Shown in pieces: positions 44,843 through 54,745 of a DNA stretch of 64,000 bases; positions within the stretch are counted from its first letter, which is position 1; each line of letters starts with the position of its first letter. A program made the translations under genes and the position numbers. Source of the stretch: Rhizobium tropici CIAT 899 (GTDB lineage Bacteria; Pseudomonadota; Alphaproteobacteria; Rhizobiales; Rhizobiaceae); the NCBI RefSeq assembly GCF_000330885.1, contig NC_020060.1, forward strand, positions 62,001 through 126,000. The letters are read 5' to 3'. Under the pieces are notes generated by a model. That model worked only from the letters and a program-made list of their open reading frames with translations, had not been told where the DNA came from and searched no databases.

Positions 44843-45834
44843 CAGAGCGATTCAAGGAACGCGAGCAGTTCGTCGTTGGGACGATACCGCCCAGGATGGG
44901 CTTCCGGTCTTGCGACTTGGGAAAGCGCCTTCTCTTTCAACCGCATGTCGGCGTGGATATAAATCTGTGTCGTCTCCACGGATTCATGCCCGAGCCAGAG
45001 CGCGATCACAGACTGGTCGACCCCATGATGGAGCAACTCCATCGCTGTGCTGTGCCGCAATGTGTGCGGCGTTACGCGCTTGCTCGCGAGGCTCGGACAC
45101 GCTCGGGATGCGGTGAGGCAATGCTTGCGCACCAGATGTTCGAGCGCATCACGGCTAAGCCGCTCGCCCCGTATCGAGGTGAACAGGGGACTGTCGCTGT
45201 CACGACGCTCCCCAATCCAATCCTGGATCAGCTTTGCCGAATCGCGACGGAGAGGCGTACTGCGTTCCTTTCGCCCTTTCCCGACGCAACGGATGTGGGC
45301 GCCTGCCCCAAGGACCACGTCTTTGCAGCGCAGATTGATCAACTCGGAGGCCCGCAATCCCGTCTGCAACGCGAGCAACAGCAGGGCGTGATCTCGCCGG
45401 CCCACCCACATAGTTCGATCTGGCGCAGCCAGCAGCGCCGCTATCTCCCCTGCGTCGAGGAACGTCACACTTCGCTTTACGTATCGCTTGCTCGGCATAG
45501 ATAGAATGCGCTGGCAGTGAAGAAGCCAGGACGGATCGGCCATCGCGACGTATCGAAAGAAAGAGCGAATGGCGGCAAGACGCGTATTGCGGGTTCGTGC
45601 CGTGTTACCGCGCACCGTTTCAACATGCGTCAGGAAGTCGGCGACAAGATCGGCGTCGAGATCTTCGATCGTCAGCTTCGTGGACGGCTTTCTACGTCGC
45701 GAGCCAGCGTATCGTATCAGCAGCCGGAATGTGTCCCGATAACCGGCGATGGTGTGGGGGCTTGCCTCCATCTGTGTGCAGAGCCGGTCAGTGAAGAAGC
45801 GCTGGATGAGCGCAGGGAAGTTGGTCGCCTTCAT
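44842..45834 (-). CDS. Tyrosine recombinase, third gene of the RIT trio
   Basis: A 330-residue site-specific recombinase. The N-terminal SAM-like core-binding domain covers about residues 1-110. The catalytic domain has Arg in LQTGLRASELINLRCKD, HxxR in TPHTLRHSTAMELLHHGVDQ, His in LGHES and the nucleophile Tyr in TTQIYIHADM. The ATG at 45834 overlaps the previous stop as ATGA, which rejects a longer frame to 45909. Its stop lies inside the ATTATGCCG inverted copy at the element end. Confidence 0.9.
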   Translation of the reverse strand: MKATNFPALIQRFFTDRLCTQMEASPHTIAGYRDTFRLLIRYAGSRRRKPSTKLTIEDLDADLVADFLTHVETVRGNTARTRNTRLAAIRSFFRYVAMADPSWLLHCQRILSMPSKRYVKRSVTFLDAGEIAALLAAPDRTMWVGRRDHALLLLALQTGLRASELINLRCKDVVLGAGAHIRCVGKGRKERSTPLRRDSAKLIQDWIGERRDSDSPLFTSIRGERLSRDALEHLVRKHCLTASRACPSLASKRVTPHTLRHSTAMELLHHGVDQSVIALWLGHESVETTQIYIHADMRLKEKALSQVARPEAHPGRYRPNDELLAFLESL

Positions 45835-46769
45835 TGCTCTTCCTCTGCCGCACCCGTAATTCGAGCGGAAGCCAACTCCAGCAATTCCGGGACCGCTTCC
45901 AGATACCAATAGGTATTGGCCGGACTCGCGTGTCCAAGCCAGGTCGTGAGTTTGATCATCTCGCGCCCTACATCTTGGCCGGAACGATACCAGTTCAGCA
46001 GCGTCCGAACCGCGAAGGTGTGGCGAAGGTCGTGGATGCGTGGCCCGCGCCCATGGCGCTTGTTATCCTGCCTCGGCCTCAAACCGATCTGCTGGCAGAC
46101 GAGCGCGAAGTTGTAACGCGCGCCGCAATCGCCGAGACGATGGCCATCGCACGTGACAAACATGGGCTCGGATCGGTGCCCCATTAGCCGATCCCGTTCA
46201 CGCCTATAAATCTCGAGTTGGTGCACGACGGTTTGATCGAGCGGCAAAAGCCGCTCCTTTCCAAGCTTTCCGAAGCGGACACGAAGGACGCCGGTCTCGA
46301 CATCAAGATCAGACTGGTCGAGGCCCAGCGCTTCGTTAATCCGAAGTCCGGTCGCGGCGATCAGGCCGAAGAGCGTCGAAGAGGTGAGACCGCGCATGCC
46401 ATAGACCGACGGTAACATGCGGGCATGCTCGACAATCGTGATGATTTCGGCGTCGCTGTAGATGTGTGGATGGGCCCGTTGGACGTAAGCAGGCACCAAA
46501 CCTTGCGGCGGAACCTCGTGCCGCGGATCCATCCCGTGCAGCCAGAGCGCAAATTGACGAGCGACTCGGAAGCGAGCGCCCCGTGTTCCGGCACTGGCAG
46601 AGGGGAGGCTTTCGAGCCAGCGCATGATCAATCTGGTATCGACGTATTCCGCGCCGGTATTGTCAGCGAAGGAGGTAAAGCGACGTAAAATGCGTTCGTC
46701 TGTACTCAAGTCGGCGCCCAGCCGCCTTCTGATGCTGATGTAGCGATTCTGTTCGGCAAGGAAGCTCAT
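45831..46769 (-). CDS. Tyrosine recombinase, second gene of the RIT trio
   Basis: A 312-residue recombinase with Arg in IAATGLRINEALGLDQSDLD, HxxR in IHDLRHTFAVRTLLNWY, His in TWLGHASPANT and Tyr in YWYLEAVPEL. An insertion between HxxR and the LGH box (about 20 residues) is typical of this subfamily. The ATG at 46769 overlaps the first gene by 4 bases. All catalytic residues are present. Confidence 0.9.
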   Translation of the reverse strand: MSFLAEQNRYISIRRRLGADLSTDERILRRFTSFADNTGAEYVDTRLIMRWLESLPSASAGTRGARFRVARQFALWLHGMDPRHEVPPQGLVPAYVQRAHPHIYSDAEIITIVEHARMLPSVYGMRGLTSSTLFGLIAATGLRINEALGLDQSDLDVETGVLRVRFGKLGKERLLPLDQTVVHQLEIYRRERDRLMGHRSEPMFVTCDGHRLGDCGARYNFALVCQQIGLRPRQDNKRHGRGPRIHDLRHTFAVRTLLNWYRSGQDVGREMIKLTTWLGHASPANTYWYLEAVPELLELASARITGAAEEEQ

Positions 46770-47986
46770 TGTGCTGCCTCCGCAATTGGCCAAGGCTGAG
46801 CAATAGTACGCAATCCATCCGTGTCGAGCTTCGCATAGATCATCGTTGTTGCACGCGATCGATGCCGCAACAGATCGCCGATCTCCTCTAGGGAGGCACC
46901 GGCGCGAACCAGGTTTGTCGCGAGGCTGTGACGCAGAACATGCGATCCGACATAGGGTGTCGACGGTTTCACCCCGGTTATCGCGAACGCCTCCCGCAAA
47001 ATCGAGTTGATGATCTGACTATCCTTGAACGGACGATTTGGTGCCCGATGACTCACGAACAGCGTGCGGGTTGTCGTTGACGTGCGCTCCTCGCGCAAAT
47101 ACCTGCTGATTGCTTCGCCGACGTCTGGCGGGATTGGCAAACGGTCATGACGTTGACCTTTTCCGCGAACCAGAAGCTCGCCGGCCCGCCAGTCGATGTC
47201 ATCGAGCTGGATCGCCATGACCTCCGGTGCGCGAATGCCGAGCCTCGCCATCAACAGCAGCATCGCGTAGTCACGGGCGCCTCGCCGCGGATGGGTCGCG
47301 ACCGATGCCAGAACGGCCTCCACTTCATCGGGCGACAGATATCGCGGAAGCCTCTCACCCCAGGGCTTGTGCACCCTAGGCACGCAGAGGGAGAGGTTGG
47401 TGGTGGTGAGCCCCTGAGCGAACAGATATTGGAAGAAGCAGCGCAGATGCGTGGACAAAGTCTTGTCGCGGTAGGGCGTCTTGCGAGCGACAACATGCTC
47501 CATGAATGCAATGACGTCCCGAGCGCTTAGCGCAGCAAGATCCAGCATGGTGTCTCCGAAGCGATGAGCCAGGAACCGGACAGCGAACCCCAGAACATGT
47601 TTGACCGATCGTGGGCTGAGACCGCGCTGCCGAAGAAGGTAAAGCTCAAGGCTACCGAGGAGCTCATGGCGTTCGGCTTGGGCAGCAGTGAGTGGCGGGC
47701 GTGTCGCCACGCCGATTTCGATCAGGTGCTGGACAAACAGCTTTGCAAGGTTGGGAACCTTGATCTGGGCCTTGGGTGACGTGGGTACTCTCCGCCCCAG
47801 TTCGACGGCAAGTTCGGCCGTCAATGCCGAGGGCGCAATGCCCTCGCCATCAATCAAGCGGCCCAACCGCCGCAACAGATTACGATAATTTTGCAGCGTG
47901 GCAGGCTTGTAGTTCCTGGCGAAGAGGCTTTCCTCGAAAGAGCCAAAATAAGGATCGAGGCTGGTAGTTTGGTCTAATGGTTCCAT
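46766..47986 (-). CDS. Tyrosine recombinase, first gene of the RIT trio
   Basis: A 406-residue recombinase, the longest of the three. An extra N-terminal region of about 100 residues precedes the core-binding domain. Catalytic residues are Arg in LLMARLGIRAPEVMAIQLDD, HxxR in SHVLRHSLATNLVRAGAS, His/Arg in DLLRHRSRATT and Tyr in MIYAKLDTDGL. It is the promoter-proximal gene. All three recombinases look intact, so the element may still be mobile. Confidence 0.9.
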   Translation of the reverse strand: MEPLDQTTSLDPYFGSFEESLFARNYKPATLQNYRNLLRRLGRLIDGEGIAPSALTAELAVELGRRVPTSPKAQIKVPNLAKLFVQHLIEIGVATRPPLTAAQAERHELLGSLELYLLRQRGLSPRSVKHVLGFAVRFLAHRFGDTMLDLAALSARDVIAFMEHVVARKTPYRDKTLSTHLRCFFQYLFAQGLTTTNLSLCVPRVHKPWGERLPRYLSPDEVEAVLASVATHPRRGARDYAMLLLMARLGIRAPEVMAIQLDDIDWRAGELLVRGKGQRHDRLPIPPDVGEAISRYLREERTSTTTRTLFVSHRAPNRPFKDSQIINSILREAFAITGVKPSTPYVGSHVLRHSLATNLVRAGASLEEIGDLLRHRSRATTMIYAKLDTDGLRTIAQPWPIAEAAQ

Positions 47987-48182
47987 TTCAGTGCTCCCTT
48001 TAGTGGAGCCACGAATTTCACATTAGATCTGTTGTACAATCGGCGCTTCTTTATTGAGAATTAGAGCGAGCTGACGATCTCGCCTTACTCCGGAATAGTG
48101 CGAACTGTCGGAACGTTGAGCGGTCGTTATCGGGCTTTGCAATAAAGCCGAAGGCGCCGATGGGCTATCAAACTACGGCAGG

Positions 48183-48818
48183 CTACATAAAATACGGCTT
48201 GTCGCCATCCGTACCAGGCTTGTTGACGCCAATGTTGGCGTGGACCTGTGTATCGGGTGATCGGACGATCCTCTCAATCAAATCGCCAACGCTTTTGCGC
48301 GACACGACAGTGCCCTTGAAGGGCTCGCCTTTTACGGTCGTCTCGTAGTCTATCTCATCCGTGTCCGTCAGCCAGGCCGGCCGGATCATGGTGTAGTCGA
48401 GACCGGACGCCTCGATAATATCGGCGGCGCGCCGGAACGGCTTCAAGTCTTCCCCGATCGTACGACGGTTCCATTCGCCGAACTTGCCCGGTACTTCGTC
48501 GTAGATGCCGAGCGACAGCACGAAGATGAGGCGCTTGACCCCGACCGCTTGCATCGATGCGGCAATGTTTAGTGCCTGATCGTCGAGGTCTTCGCCTGTC
48601 AGGTTGGCGTAGACGGAATCCTGACCAGCCATCACTGCATCGAGGTCGGCGCGATCGAGAACATTGCCTTGAATGACATTTGCATTTGATGGCGTTTTCG
48701 ACATCCTGCGCGCGTCGCGGAGAAAGAGCGTCATAGCGATCCGATTGTCGCCAGCGAGCGCGGCGATGACGTGGCGAGCGATCTGGCCGCCTGCTCCAAG
48801 GATGAGAAGATTGGTCAT
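48183..48818 (-). CDS. NAD(P)-binding atypical SDR (NmrA-like)
   Basis: A 211-residue protein. The Rossmann motif is LLILGAGGQIARHVIAALAG near residues 4-23, a form of GxGGxxG. The text NVIQGNVLDRADLDAVMAGQ and DYTMIRPAWLTDT is typical of NmrA-like or flavin-reductase-like atypical SDRs. There is no classical YxxxK, so it may be a redox sensor or reductase. GGAAG precedes the ATG at 48818. It lies downstream of the two hydrolase genes on the same strand, and may be co-transcribed with them. Confidence 0.85.
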   Translation of the reverse strand: MTNLLILGAGGQIARHVIAALAGDNRIAMTLFLRDARRMSKTPSNANVIQGNVLDRADLDAVMAGQDSVYANLTGEDLDDQALNIAASMQAVGVKRLIFVLSLGIYDEVPGKFGEWNRRTIGEDLKPFRRAADIIEASGLDYTMIRPAWLTDTDEIDYETTVKGEPFKGTVVSRKSVGDLIERIVRSPDTQVHANIGVNKPGTDGDKPYFM

Positions 48819-48922
48819 TTGTGTGCTTCCTGCCCTCTTAAGGCGCGAGCGGCGCACACCCGCGCCACCCGCATCATACCGTTTTCCAATGAAGGGTGCG
48901 GCTTCGTTATCGCCGAGTAGCC

Positions 48923-49885
48923 CTATTCCGCAGCCATCGTCTGGCGCGCTGTTGCCGTGGCACTCAGATGCATCCTGAAGAATGGCACCAGCTTTTCGAG
49001 TGCGAGTCCGACCGGCTCCGGCTTGTCGTAGAGGTCGTAGTGTGACCAGCCTTCGGCGACGACCAGTTCCTTGTTCGTCGAGGCGGCTCGGCCGTAGATC
49101 TCCATGCCGTCGCGGTAGGCACCAAAGCCGCCTGGCTTGTCGCCGAAGATCACCATCATCGGCTGCGTCAGCAGAGTTTCGGCGAAGGCGAAGGCATCCC
49201 ATGCTATTGCCGGCGCGGCGTGCGAGACCAGCATCCGCGTCCCCGATCCTTCGGCAGGACAGCGATTGCGGTAATAGTCCGTCGCTTCCAGCACGTCGAT
49301 GTCGTTGATGCCAGCCGCTTTTCCCTCTTCGACGCTGGCGGGCAGGAAGATGTTAATCCGCTCATCGCCGCCCGCGTTCTCGGCGGTACGCTGTGCGGCC
49401 ATATCCTCAAGCGCGCCGACTGGATCGAAGTTGCTGAAGCCTTCACGCATCAGACGTCCGAAGTTGACGCCCGTGATGCTGACCAGGGCCTTGATCCGCT
49501 TGTCGATGATCGTGGCCTTGATCGAATAGCCGCCGCCGCCGCAGATGCCGAGGATGCCGATCCGCTCCGGGTCGACATAGGGCAGGGATTGGGCGTAGTC
49601 GATGACATCCCGATAGTCCTTGACGCGCTGCTCCGGATCTTCGATCCAGCGCGGTTCGCCGCCGCTGCCGCCCTGGTAGCTGGCGTCGGGCACGATGACC
49701 ACGAAGCCTGCTTTTGCCAGCGCCGCCCCATAGATGTTGCCAGAAGTCTGCTCCTTGCAACTGCCGATGGGATGGTTCGAAACGATCGCCGGATACTGTT
49801 TGCCCGCCTGGAATTCTGGCGGGAAGTGAATGTTGGCGGCGATGTCCCAATGCATGCCGGGATTGCGGATTTTTACGGTTTCCAT
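48923..49885 (-). CDS. Alpha/beta hydrolase with cysteine nucleophile elbow (paralogue A)
   Basis: A 320-residue hydrolase. The nucleophile elbow reads GILGICGGGGYS, giving Cys instead of Ser, as in dienelactone hydrolase and YcjY-like proteins. It has a probable acid in VIFGDKPGG and His in AEGWSHYDLYDKPE. Text is strongly similar to the neighbour at 49944 (for example PDASYQGGSGGEPR against YDASYQGESGGEPR), so the two are tandem duplicates. GGAG lies upstream of the ATG at 49885. Substrate unknown. Confidence 0.87.
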   Translation of the reverse strand: METVKIRNPGMHWDIAANIHFPPEFQAGKQYPAIVSNHPIGSCKEQTSGNIYGAALAKAGFVVIVPDASYQGGSGGEPRWIEDPEQRVKDYRDVIDYAQSLPYVDPERIGILGICGGGGYSIKATIIDKRIKALVSITGVNFGRLMREGFSNFDPVGALEDMAAQRTAENAGGDERINIFLPASVEEGKAAGINDIDVLEATDYYRNRCPAEGSGTRMLVSHAAPAIAWDAFAFAETLLTQPMMVIFGDKPGGFGAYRDGMEIYGRAASTNKELVVAEGWSHYDLYDKPEPVGLALEKLVPFFRMHLSATATARQTMAAE

Positions 49886-49943
49886 TTCTTCTTCTCCTGC
49901 GTTGGAGGATTGCCGGCGCGGACGCGTCCGGCACGGAGGGCGA

Positions 49944-50891
49944 TCATTCCGCAGCTTGCCTTGCAAGAGCAGCCGCCTTCAGCTTGGCCTTGAAGAACGG
50001 CGCGAGAACCGACACTGCCTCTTCGATATATTTCTGGCCGTCATAGAGCTCCATGTGGTTGGCGCCCTCGATAACGTGGAAGGACTTGTCGGTGCTGGCG
50101 GCGCGGTCGAACAGGTCATCGCTCATCCATTTGCTGCCAGCCTTGCTACCCGCGACGATCTGGATCGGTTGCGTCAGATAGATATCCGCCATGTGATAGG
50201 CGTCGTAGGTGATGATCTGGTTCAGGCTGCGCAGCGTCGCAAAGCCCGGCGCGGTCGCGTATTCGGCGCGCGGCGTGTGGTAATATTCCCAGGCTTGGCG
50301 GAGTTCCTCGTTCGGTGCGTCCGCCTCCGTCAGCGGTGCCAGCGGCATAGTGGCCACGGCGGCACCACTTGCGTCCGAGGTACGGGCGTTCGAGCCGGCC
50401 TCGACATAAGGCAGCGCGTCGATCGACTTGACGTTGTTTTCCCAGCCGTTGCGGAACATGGAGCCGATATTGACGGCGCTCACCGTGCCGATCGCCTTGA
50501 TGCGGCGATCCTGGATCGCCGCATTGGCTGTGTAACCGGCACCCGCACAGATACCCATTGCACCGACCCGGCCCTTGTCGACATAGGGCAGCGTGGTCAG
50601 GTAGTCGATGACGGCGCTGACATCCTCCGTGCGGATATAGGGGTTTTCGAGCTGGCGCGGCTCGCCGCCGCTCTCGCCTTGATAGGAGGCGTCATAGGCG
50701 ATGGTGACGAAGCCCTGTTCGGCAAGCTTCTTGGCGTAGGTGCCAGCGGTCTGCTCCTTCACGCCGCCGCCCGGATGCGAGACAACGATTGCCGGATAGC
50801 TCTTTTTCTCGTCGAAGCCTTCGGGGAAGTTGATCACTGCCGACATGGTGATCGTCTTGTTATTCGAATTGGCGAAGCTGATCTTACCCAT
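49944..50891 (-). CDS. Alpha/beta hydrolase with cysteine nucleophile elbow (paralogue B)
   Basis: A 315-residue paralogue of the 48923 product. The elbow is GAMGICAGAGYT with a Cys nucleophile, the acid probably sits in VAGSKAGSKW, and His in IEGANHMELYDGQKY. It starts MGKISFANSNNKTITMSAVI, without a signal peptide. It is the first gene of the minus-strand set and is divergent from the LysR gene 141 bases away, which likely controls it. Confidence 0.88.
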   Translation of the reverse strand: MGKISFANSNNKTITMSAVINFPEGFDEKKSYPAIVVSHPGGGVKEQTAGTYAKKLAEQGFVTIAYDASYQGESGGEPRQLENPYIRTEDVSAVIDYLTTLPYVDKGRVGAMGICAGAGYTANAAIQDRRIKAIGTVSAVNIGSMFRNGWENNVKSIDALPYVEAGSNARTSDASGAAVATMPLAPLTEADAPNEELRQAWEYYHTPRAEYATAPGFATLRSLNQIITYDAYHMADIYLTQPIQIVAGSKAGSKWMSDDLFDRAASTDKSFHVIEGANHMELYDGQKYIEEAVSVLAPFFKAKLKAAALARQAAE

Positions 50892-51032
50892 TTCCAGTCT
50901 CCTTGGTTGAAGCCTTTTGGTCGACTCCGATGATCTTCGCGGATCGTCTCTTGCCGATGAACGTAATCTAGGCCAAAAAGATTGAGTGGATTAGACGGGT
51001 AATTCTTATTAGGCCTATCATTGAGATGATGA

Positions 51033-51926
51033 ATGAGACGGGATGAGATCGCCGATCTTGCGGCTTTCGTGGTGGTGGCCGAGGAGCGCAGTTTCACCAA
51101 AGCGGCGCAACGCCTCGGTATGGCGCAATCCGCGCTCAGTCAGATCGTGCGGCGGATCGAGGGGCGGCTGGGTATGCGGCTGCTGTCGCGGACGACGCGC
51201 AGCGTGGCGCCAACGGAAGCGGGTGAGCGGTTGATCGCAACGCTTGGACCTATGCTGCATGATCTCGATACCGCTGTGGCCTCGCTCGGCGATCTGCGAG
51301 ACCGTCCATCTGGAACAATCCGCATAACCACAGTGGAACATGCTGCTAAGACGATCATCGTTCCGGCGATGAAGCGGCTGCTGCCGGATAATCCGGATAT
51401 CACGGTGGATCTTACCATCGATTACGGCCTTGCCGATGTTGTCGCAGATCGTTTCGACGCCGGTGTTCGGCTCGGTGGCGAGGTGGCGAAAGACATGATC
51501 GCAGTGCGTATCGGGCCCGACATCCCGATGGCAATCGTCGGCTCGCCGGACTATTTCCGTAGGCACACTGTTCCGAATTCGCCGGCACAACTGATTGATC
51601 ACCGTGCGATCAATTTGCGGCTGCCGACTTCTGGCACTCTAAATAAATGGCGATTAATGCGCGGCGGCCGCGAGACGCGGGTGAGGATCGATGGGCCGCT
51701 CGTCTTCAACACGATCGATCTGATCCTTGATGCCGCGCTCGACGGACATGGGCTCGCCTATCTACCGCTCGATCAAGTTCAGGCAAACCTGGATACTGGG
51801 CGGCTGACGCGGGTGCTGAGCAAGTTCACGCCAGACCTGCCTGGTTATCACCTCTATTATCCGCACCGGCGGCACGCCTCGTCCGCCTTCAGCTTGTTCG
51901 TTGAGGCAATCAGGTTCAGAACATAA
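51033..51926 (+). CDS. LysR-family transcriptional regulator
   Basis: A 297-residue LysR protein. The winged helix (residues 1-60) reads MRRDEIADLAAFVVVAEERS, then FTKAAQRLGMAQSALSQIV. The effector domain begins PSGTIRITTVEHAAKTIIVP. It belongs to the large subgroup related to AaeR/DmlR-type regulators. It is divergent from the tandem hydrolases, and by the usual LysR rule should bind the 141-base gap and respond to a hydrolase substrate or product. Confidence 0.93.
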   Translation: MRRDEIADLAAFVVVAEERSFTKAAQRLGMAQSALSQIVRRIEGRLGMRLLSRTTRSVAPTEAGERLIATLGPMLHDLDTAVASLGDLRDRPSGTIRITTVEHAAKTIIVPAMKRLLPDNPDITVDLTIDYGLADVVADRFDAGVRLGGEVAKDMIAVRIGPDIPMAIVGSPDYFRRHTVPNSPAQLIDHRAINLRLPTSGTLNKWRLMRGGRETRVRIDGPLVFNTIDLILDAALDGHGLAYLPLDQVQANLDTGRLTRVLSKFTPDLPGYHLYYPHRRHASSAFSLFVEAIRFRT

Positions 51927-52095
51927 ACGCCAAGTGCCCGAAACAGTTTATGTGTCAATCGGCGTTGTAACGGGACCCCTTATCGGCTCCCAAAAGGGAC
52001 CCCTGCCTCTGGTTGCATAGGGTCAGCGCGCGTAGGCCCGGAGCATTCCATTTAGCGCAGGGGCCTGCGGGCGCGGATTGTTTGTCTTTTCGGCT

Positions 52096-52830
52096 TTAGC
52101 TTTGAGAGCGGTTTTTGAAGCGCCAGGATTCATTTCCGGTCTCAACGATCTCGCAATGATGAGTGAGTCTGTCGAGCAGAGCGGCGGTCATCTTGGCGTC
52201 GCCGAACACGGCCGGCCACTCGCCGAACGCCAGGTTCGTCGTGACGATGATTGAGGTCCGCTCGTAGAGCCTGCTGATCAGATGGAAGAGGAGCTGCCCG
52301 CCGGCCTGGGCGAATGGGAGGTAGCCGAGCTCGTCCATGATGACGAAGTCGAGCCTGGTGATGAAGTCGGCCAGCCGCCCTTGCTTTCCGCCACGTGCCT
52401 CTGTCTCAAGCCGATTGACAAGGTCAACGACATTGAAGAAGCGCCCGCGTGCTCCGTTGCGGATCAGAGCACGAGCAAGCGCGATGGACAGGTGGGACTT
52501 TCCTGTGCCGGTCCCGCCGACCAGAACGATGTTGTGCTGCTCGGCAAGGAAGGCTCCGGTCGCGAGCTGGCGCACCAGCCCTTCATTGACCGGTGTGTCG
52601 GTAAAGTCGAAGTCGTCGATGTCTTTGGCCAGCGGCAGCTTGGCAACAGCGATCTGGTATTTGATGGAGCGAGACTGCTTCTCGGCGATCTCTGACTGCA
52701 GTAGGTCGCCCACGATGCGCGGCGGTTCGTGCTGGCGCTTTATGCCGGAGGCCATGATCTCGTCATAGGCGCTGCGCATGCCGAACAGCTTCAGCGTGCC
52801 CATCATGTCGAGGATTTGGGGTCGTTCCAT
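52096..52830 (-). CDS. istB: IS21-family helper ATPase IstB
   Basis: A 244-residue AAA+ protein related to DnaC. Walker A is [12 protein letters not shown] and Walker [13 protein letters not shown], with a sensor region [20 protein letters not shown]. IstB assembles on target DNA and licenses IstA. The ATG at 52830 follows the istA stop by one base. Intact. Confidence 0.95.
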   Translation of the reverse strand: MERPQILDMMGTLKLFGMRSAYDEIMASGIKRQHEPPRIVGDLLQSEIAEKQSRSIKYQIAVAKLPLAKDIDDFDFTDTPVNEGLVRQLATGAFLAEQHNIVLVGGTGTGKSHLSIALARALIRNGARGRFFNVVDLVNRLETEARGGKQGRLADFITRLDFVIMDELGYLPFAQAGGQLLFHLISRLYERTSIIVTTNLAFGEWPAVFGDAKMTAALLDRLTHHCEIVETGNESWRFKNRSQS

Positions 52831-52831
52831 A

Positions 52832-54331
52832 TCAGCTTGCCCTCCTGAGGCTGTCGTAACGGGCGCAATCGGCCAGAGGCTCATGAGTCAGGCGAAGCGC
52901 ATCGGGAATGGAAAGGATGGCAGCCGGCTGCGGGTCACGCTTGCGGGCCAGAATGTTGATGATGACGGCGGCCGAGAACACGCCCTGATCGAGCGCCTCC
53001 TGGCAGGCCGCCTCGACGGCAGGGAGCCCGTCCAGACCGACACATTCGAGGATCGACACCATCTGCCGGTCGCCGTCATGCATGCCCTTCAGCCGGCGTC
53101 GCACTTTCTCCATGGCGGCAGGCAAAACCCAATCGTGGAACGGCGCACCATTGCGCAATGCTCCCGGCTTTCGAGTCAGGACCGGCACATAATGCCATGG
53201 ATTATAGACCGTCTCGCCGCGGCCGTAGCTGCGGTCGTGCCGGCCTATCTCGACGCCGTCCTGACGGATGATGATGCGGTCGGCATAGGCATGTATCTCG
53301 GCCGGGCGACCGACCGAGGTCGACAGCACAGAATATTTGTTGTTATCGAAGCGCACGAGGCAGGTCTTGCCGATCGAGGCCTGCACAGCATGGAAGCCAT
53401 CGAACGGACCGGGATAACTGACTAGATGCGGCTTCTCCGTTTCGAACACCTCCCAGATCGTGCGCTCTGTCTGGTCGACATGCTTATGGGCGCGGGCGTA
53501 GCTGATGCATTTGTCCAGCAGCCAGCCATTCAGCTCGTCGTAGGATTTGAAGCGCAGTCGGGGGGTGAAGAAGCGTTCCCGCACCAGATTGACCTGGTTC
53601 TCGACCTGGCCTTTCTCCCATCCTGACGCCGGAGTGCAGGCCACCGGCTCGATCAGGTAGTGGCTGCACATCTGCAGGAAGCGGCGATTGTATTGCCGTT
53701 GCTTGCCGACGAAGACCGTTTCCACCGCGGTCTTCATATTATCATAAATGCCGCGCGTGCAGGCCCCGCCGAAGAACGCGAACGCCCGGTCATGGGCATC
53801 GAAGACCATCTCCTGCGTCTCGCGCGGATAGGCTCTCACATACATCATCCGGCTATGGCAGAGCCGGACATGCGCCACCTTCACCGTCGTCGTCACGCCA
53901 TTCAGCACGACGATCTCGTGGCTCCAGTCAAACTGGTAAGCCTCGCCCGGCGCATAATAGAGCGGCACATAGGCTTCCGCCGTCACCGAGCCGCGCTCCT
54001 TCGCCCAGGTTCGGGCATAGCGCCGGACGGTGTCGTAACCGCCCTGGTAGCCGAGTTCGCGCAAATCCTCGAACAGCCGGATCAGCGTCAGCCGTTCCCG
54101 AGAGGATTTGGCCTCATTGGCAAACAGCATTCCATCGAGCTGATTGCGCCAAGGACCGAGCTTCGGCTGAGGTTGGCGGGCCCGCTCGTATTTGAACTCC
54201 GTCTCATCGCTGCGCAGAACCTTCCGCACCACCTTGCGCGATATACCAAGCTCCCGGCAGATCGCCTTAATCGACTTGCCCTGCACGCGGGAAAGTCGCC
54301 GTATCTTCAGAATTGTCTCCACAACAAGCAT
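52832..54331 (-). CDS. istA: IS21-family transposase IstA
   Basis: A 499-residue DDE transposase. The N-terminal HTH contains [20 protein letters not shown]. The catalytic core has Asp in [16 protein letters not shown], Asp in [15 protein letters not shown] and Glu in [19 protein letters not shown]. The start at 54331 ([14 protein letters not shown]) is the usual one. Complete and apparently functional together with istB. Confidence 0.95.
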   Translation of the reverse strand: MLVVETILKIRRLSRVQGKSIKAICRELGISRKVVRKVLRSDETEFKYERARQPQPKLGPWRNQLDGMLFANEAKSSRERLTLIRLFEDLRELGYQGGYDTVRRYARTWAKERGSVTAEAYVPLYYAPGEAYQFDWSHEIVVLNGVTTTVKVAHVRLCHSRMMYVRAYPRETQEMVFDAHDRAFAFFGGACTRGIYDNMKTAVETVFVGKQRQYNRRFLQMCSHYLIEPVACTPASGWEKGQVENQVNLVRERFFTPRLRFKSYDELNGWLLDKCISYARAHKHVDQTERTIWEVFETEKPHLVSYPGPFDGFHAVQASIGKTCLVRFDNNKYSVLSTSVGRPAEIHAYADRIIIRQDGVEIGRHDRSYGRGETVYNPWHYVPVLTRKPGALRNGAPFHDWVLPAAMEKVRRRLKGMHDGDRQMVSILECVGLDGLPAVEAACQEALDQGVFSAAVIINILARKRDPQPAAILSIPDALRLTHEPLADCARYDSLRRAS

Positions 54332-54414
54332 CCAAATAAAAAGCCTCCGATTAAACCGGAGGCTGTTGTAACCCCATCGCAAATGGGGGTCCCGTTTGGA
54401 TGCCGATCACCCCA

Positions 54415-54745
54415 AATGCGGGGTCCTTATTCCATGCCTAATCACAGCGAGCGGCCACCGAGCACGATATGCGCCGTCTTCTGTCCTTCTCACCAGTCTA
54501 TGCGCTGACGACTTCAAGGCCATAGCTGTAGGACCGTGTCAGATCGCGCTCCGGGCGGCGCTATCCGCGACTTAAGAGCCCGCAAGTCTATGGCTGTCAG
54601 ACACGACGAGCAGGCAAAGCTGTCGCGAAGAGATCAATTGAGGCTGGCAGCTCTCAGACAATCTGGATTGATATTAAGAGCGAATGCCTCCATATGTAGA
54701 GAATGATTTAGCGCGGCGTGAGCCGATTACAGGTGTTGGCGGGCG
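54415..54745 (+). other. Intergenic region upstream of the GntR gene
   Basis: No gene recognised. It should contain the GntR promoter and holds one operator-like sequence at 54649-54661. The boundary with the IS21 element lies at about 54414. Confidence 0.45.
54649..54661 (+). promoter_or_regulatory. Operator-like site upstream of the GntR gene
   Basis: TCAGACAAT (54653-54661) equals the reverse complement of ATTGTCTGA, the better half of the operators at 55445 and 56451. The other half is degenerate. It sits about 85 bases before the GntR ATG, suitable for autoregulation. Confidence 0.5.

Larger units (their letters stand above)
44758..47990 (-). mobile_element. RIT element (recombinases in trio)
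   Basis: Three overlapping tyrosine recombinase genes of 406, 312 and 330 residues, all on the minus strand and coupled by ATGA overlaps. This is the composition and order I know for RIT elements. The left end carries repeated ATTATGCCG sites (44759-44842) and cuts the ArdC gene. I could not find a matching inverted end beyond 47990, so the right limit is approximate. Confidence 0.8.
51951..54414 (-). mobile_element. IS21-family insertion sequence
   Basis: About 2.46 kb carrying istA and istB. The left end begins TGTGTCAATCGGCG and contains two GGGACCCC-like repeats; the right end, read inward, begins TGGGGTGATCGGC followed by ACGGGACCCCC. These are the multiple internal terminal repeats typical of IS21. 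No clear target duplication was found, so exact limits are approximate. Confidence 0.85.

Noticed and set aside
47987..48182. Right inverted end of the RIT element
   Set aside because: I found a small GGCTTT/AAAGCC hairpin near 48135 but no ATTATGCCG match to the left end, so I do not call an end.
49220..50933. Long plus-strand frames (257 and 367 residues) opposite the hydrolases
   Set aside because: Both are antisense to clear alpha/beta hydrolases with conserved motifs, and they lack ribosome sites.
53660..54508. 282-residue plus-strand frame
   Set aside because: Antisense to istA; no family features.
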